From: Strongylocentrotus droebachiensis
Lineage: Eukaryota; Echinodermata; Echinoidea; Camarodonta; Strongylocentrotidae
Assembly: GCA_035222895.1 (NCBI GenBank)
Contig: JAVYIG010000039.1
Location: 930,001-994,000 of the forward strand
Direction of reading: 5' to 3'
DNA length: 64,000 nucleotides
Shown: in pieces, positions 60,567 to 64,000 of the stretch
Numbering within the stretch: position 1 is the stretch's first letter
Layout: every line of letters starts with the position of its first letter
Notes under the pieces: generated by a model
What the model was told of the DNA's origin: nothing
The model's database searches: none
Seen by the model: only the letters and a program-made list of their open reading frames with translations
Made by a program: the position numbers and the translations under genes

Positions 60567-60690
60567 ATGCGCGTATCGCTATTATAAAAACCTCTCTCTC
60601 TCTTTCTCTCTTTTTTTTTTCTCTTTCTCTTTCCGTCTTTCTAACTGCCATATTTATCAATGGAGGTTTTTATAATAGCGATACGCGCAT
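60567..60690. repeat. Perfect 28-bp-arm hairpin abutting the transposon
   Basis: Arms 60567-60594 (starting ATGCGCGTATCGC) and 60663-60690 are exact reverse complements around a 68-base C/T-rich loop. The left arm starts at the very base after the transposon end. It looks like a 124-bp foldback or MITE. TGCGCATGCTATG on the far side of the transposon (54174-54186) is too different to be the other half. Confidence 0.88.
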
Positions 60691-61103
60691 ATCGTGGACA
60701 TATTGCGAGAGAACGGGAAAGCGTGTCTGTTTTTTGTTATAGGGGTGAGAAGCTTATGAGCCCTTGAACGCTGGCGTACTGATGGGGGGGGGGGGGGGTA
60801 TTTTTTTTATTCGATACCAGTGATTTACAAATGTTGCTGAAATGACATGATTTTCCGGTATATTTTCTCATTTTTTTTGTAAGTCATACCTTTTTATGCG
60901 TTTGTTGGAAAATTAGAAATTAGAAAACAGTCGGGCGAAAAATATGCTTATTTAGAAGCATTTATGTTAGGGTCTGCAGAACGGCCGGGCTCGGGGACTC
61001 GTGCCACCCTCAATTGTTGAAAAAGTTTGTTACAGAGAAAAAGAAAGAAAGAGAGAGAGAAAAAATAAGTGACCTGCCAATGTCACAAATGAGGTATCAA
61101 AAT
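60691..61103. other. Non-coding with G-run
   Basis: G-run at 60784-60798 followed by T-rich DNA. No gene recognised. Confidence 0.5.
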
Positions 61104-61483
61104 ATGCTCATCTGACCGTAATTAAATACCTAACACCCCCGAGCTTCCGGTGGCTCTGCCCCCTGGACCCTAACAAGGGCCCTAAGGCGGGGCCCTGGAT
61201 GCTCATCTGACCGTAATTAAATGTCTAAGACGCCAGAGCTTACGGGGGCTCCGCCCCCAGACCCCACCAAGGGCCCTAAGGCGGTCCCCTGTATGCTCAT
61301 CTGACCGTTATTAAATACCTAAACCCCCGAGCTTCCAGGGGCTCTGCTCCCTGGACTCTCCGCCAATTAGTGGCCTGCCAGTGTCACAAATAAGGTATCT
61401 AAATATGCTTATCTGACCATAATTCTAATGCCTAAAACCCCTAAACTTCTGGGTGCTCAGCCCCTGGACCCCACGCCATTTTA
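61104..61483 (+). repeat. GC-rich tandem array, four ~95-bp units
   Basis: Units start ATGCTCATCTGACCG at 61104, 61199, 61293 and, as ATGCTTATCTGACC, 61405. Each contains TTAAAT..CTAA, a GAGCTT(C/A)C.GGGGGCTC.GCCCCC-type imperfect hairpin and CTGGACCC. The last interval is longer because it also repeats the leader GGCCTGCCAGTGTCACAAAT seen before unit 1 (~61073). The GGGGCTCCGCCCC motif can fold on itself. Confidence 0.85.
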
Positions 61484-61559
61484 CGCTCTACCTGATTGTT
61501 AATAATCCACTTTGAAAAACGTTCCGCGGGGCCTGCCCTGCATGTAACGTGTAAGAGTG

Positions 61560-61704
61560 ATGGTGATACAGATTTTTCTTCTGCGCCCCTCCCCCCCCCT
61601 TCCAAACGTTTTTGCTCGTTACGTCACTGCCCCTGGAAGGTGAGCCCCCTGGAATGTTTGCCCCCCCCCCCCCCCAATCCCAAACTGCTTCCGGCGCGCC
61701 TGCC
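61560..61704 (-). repeat. C-run repeat related to 53911-54038
   Basis: Two C-runs (61593-61599 and 61660-61675) lie before AATC and then CTTCCGGCGCGCC. Read on the minus strand it begins GGCGCGCCGGAAG and runs into G-runs, as does the repeat just left of the transposon. Function unknown. Confidence 0.5.
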
Positions 61705-64000
61705 TAGAATTGGTATTGATTTTCATATCTTTAGTCTCCCTCATGTATTGCCTACCATACTTTTATTCTATGCACCACTATAGACCATCATTGCAGAAGG
61801 GGTAAGCATATAGCGATGTAAGAGCCAATTAATATAATAATGATAATAACTGTTTACGTGGATAATTGTCTTAATTAAAGCCGCTATTTTTGAGCAATTT
61901 TGTGCGCTCTTAAGAGATTGAAAAATCACGATTTGGGTTGAGTGAAAATCGTTATATATATTCTTGACGCATACCCAAGTCTGCCAGGTGTATCTGACCT
62001 TCTCGTTCTCCTTTCTCAAGTCAAAGATGAAGAAGGTTAGTTTCGGTCGCCATTATAAACGACGGTCAGGAAGATGACGATGTCTGCCCTATTGGATATT
62101 CCGAGGAAATAAGTGACGGCTGGTGGGTTATCGGCGCAAACGATTTAGCACGGCGCATTGCGCGACACGTCCCGCCGAGCATTTGGCCAGCCGACACCCC
62201 GGTTTCACCAAGTTCCCCACCTCGGAACCGAATTCGCGTCAGATTCGCGAGAGGTGCGTGTCGGCTTTCGTTCTTACCGATTGCTAATCCGCCGATTTAA
62301 CAGCTTAAGCGTCGGAAATCACGATGTAATCCGTTAATGCATCACGTACAGATAAAAAAGAAGAAAAGCTTCCTTAGAAAGGGAATGCGATGACCAGCCC
62401 CCCTACCTCAAAACTCTCTTTTCGTAAAGTTGTCATTTTGACTAAGAAAATAAACATGTTATAATGAATTTAAGTAGATGAATATTTTTTAATGGAATAA
62501 TCGCGTGATATGGTTTGTGACCCAAGCCCGTGCTATCAAAATTAATAACCGCGCTGTGAACTTGATAATGGTGTGTTTAATTAACAACTTTTGCTGGTAC
62601 ACTATATAACTCTTGACTTTTTCCTGTTCCTATTTGCTTCCCTGTGACATTTTCGTGTGCGTGTGTGTGTGTTGGGTGCGATGGTTAAGTGTGGGATAGG
62701 TGAGAGCGGGGAAGGGCAAAATATCAATGTACAATGTATCCAGTTTTGTTAAGAATTATTTGTTGTTTTGTACAATGTATTTGATTTTAAAGAAAATGAT
62801 ATATATATATATTCTTTTTTTTAAAGGTGGGGATACGTTCCTTTGGCGTGCGAGATCGATATGCCTACACGTATTAATACATGGTCCTATTATACGGCAA
62901 ACGCGGGCAAATAGTATATTATAGAGCAGTCTAAAATTAGAAGCGAGTTATCAGACATTAGCTTTGCGGCATTGCAACGACGTTTTATATAGATAAAAGC
63001 AACTAAAAATGTTTCAGAGTTTGAATATGGTCAGATGTATTAAAGGGACATGTACCTCCACACTAAATAACGACCACTAGAACTAGAATTTCGGCTATTG
63101 AGACCTTGTGAAAACGGGCCCCTTGAATGACTAATGCCACTATCCTGGTTAAAGGGCGAGATGACACGCTCCCCTTTTCACGAATCCGCTTTTATTTGTC
63201 GCGCCTCGTAAAGAGCTGTCGGGCGCAATGTAATGCGAGAATGTCTGTTTTCTTCTCATCCGCTCCCCCCCCCCCCCTCTCTCTCTCTCTCTTACTCTCC
63301 CTTTCCCCCTCTCTCTCCTCCATCTTGCTCTTTCTGTGGTCGTTGCTATTGAAGTCTTACATTTTTGGCGTAATAAGTGCTCGAGATTTCGCTAATCTTT
63401 GAATAGCCATTTGAGTCTTTCCACACCGACGGCAAAGAACTCGAGGGAGAAGACAGACGGGTGACGAAAATTTGGACATGTGGAAGAGGGCAAACGAGGG
63501 TGGGGTGTCATGGAGAGAGAGAGAGAGTGTGAGGGAGAGGGGGAGAGGGGGTAGAGGGGCGGCAAAAAAATGACCGATCTTCTAGTAGTGTTTTTTCTGA
63601 AATCATTCTAAGAGGAGAGGAATAGATGGTTTTCATTCCGTATTAATGTAACGATGATGTAAACACATTGGAGTAATATCAAACCATCTTTTGAATGTTA
63701 CATGTATAACATTTTGTCCCTTGATGTGGCGGTCTTTTGCGCGCCTAAAGAAATCTTCACGACCGCCTCGTTACTTTTCGGCTCTCATCTTCTTGCTTAT
63801 TCAAACTGCATGTCTCGCTCTGAGCGTCTCTTATTTTCTTCATCTCAAGCTTAGGTAATAGGTTGGATGAAATCAAGGTATGGACTCTGATTAGAAAATA
63901 AAATGGAACAGTATTGGGTCACAGAATTGATATGTCGTTGTGGCTGGGATTCTGGCCTGGATTCTAGAGGGTCATCCGCCGTGATTTAGCCCAAGCCCCA
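61705..64000. other. Non-coding, mostly unique
   Basis: 62090-62350 is GC-richer and carries TAATCC twice (near 62286 and 62330), a site bound by Otx/Bicoid-class homeodomains; this is only suggestive. (GT)n near 62657-62672, C-run plus (CT)n at 63264-63292, and (GA)n at 63512-63530. No gene recognised. Confidence 0.45.

Noticed and set aside
61104-61483. Regular repeats considered as a CRISPR array
   Set aside because: Units are contiguous without unique spacers, in an animal genome.

Overview
This is 64 kb of eukaryotic, almost certainly animal, intergenic or intronic DNA. No long intact host protein-coding gene is visible. The sequence is AT-leaning, full of long (CT)n/(GA)n tracts and homopolymeric C or G runs of 10-20 bases, and crowded with short terminal-inverted-repeat elements. 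Such composition suggests a marine deuterostome, with an echinoderm such as a sea urchin my best guess. That assignment rests on texture and on the type of transposon present, not on a diagnostic gene.

Layout. 1-27 kb is mostly unique non-coding DNA carrying small non-autonomous elements: four groups whose ends are TTAAAG/TTAAG, one PIF/Harbinger-like element (7748-8072), foldback hairpins and a 458-bp inverted-repeat element (11483-11940). 27.6-35.3 kb is organised symmetrically: two near-identical elements with an internal C/T minisatellite lie in opposite orientation (27645-29094 and 34013-35254). Between them are a degenerate ~200-240-bp tandem array, an A-run/T-run hairpin and a 126-bp candidate host exon (31338-31463) with good splice sites. 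35-53 kb is microsatellite-rich non-coding DNA with several local tandem duplications, more small elements and a possible 3'-terminal exon (44731). 61-64 kb holds a GC-rich tandem array and then unique DNA.

The main object is a 6.38-kb DNA transposon at 54187-60566. Its imperfect terminal inverted repeats are just over 100 bp, with the outer 19 bp identical. It has a plausible promoter and 5' UTR intron and one long gene in three blocks (56463-60027). The predicted protein has two CxxC...HxxC zinc-binding-like modules at its N terminus, then a large domain in which an RNase-H-like DDE triad can be proposed. From memory, this type of protein occurs as uncharacterised predicted proteins in many invertebrate and fish genomes; I cannot name its superfamily. 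The gene is broken by two frameshifts and an in-frame stop. An 882-bp element is nested in its 5' region. Its 3' end carries ~146-bp tandem repeats with RFX X-box-like palindromes, and its right end abuts a perfect 28-bp-arm hairpin exactly.

The elements do not form a pathway. The picture is a transposon graveyard in host non-coding sequence, with a few weak hints that a host transcription unit crosses it.
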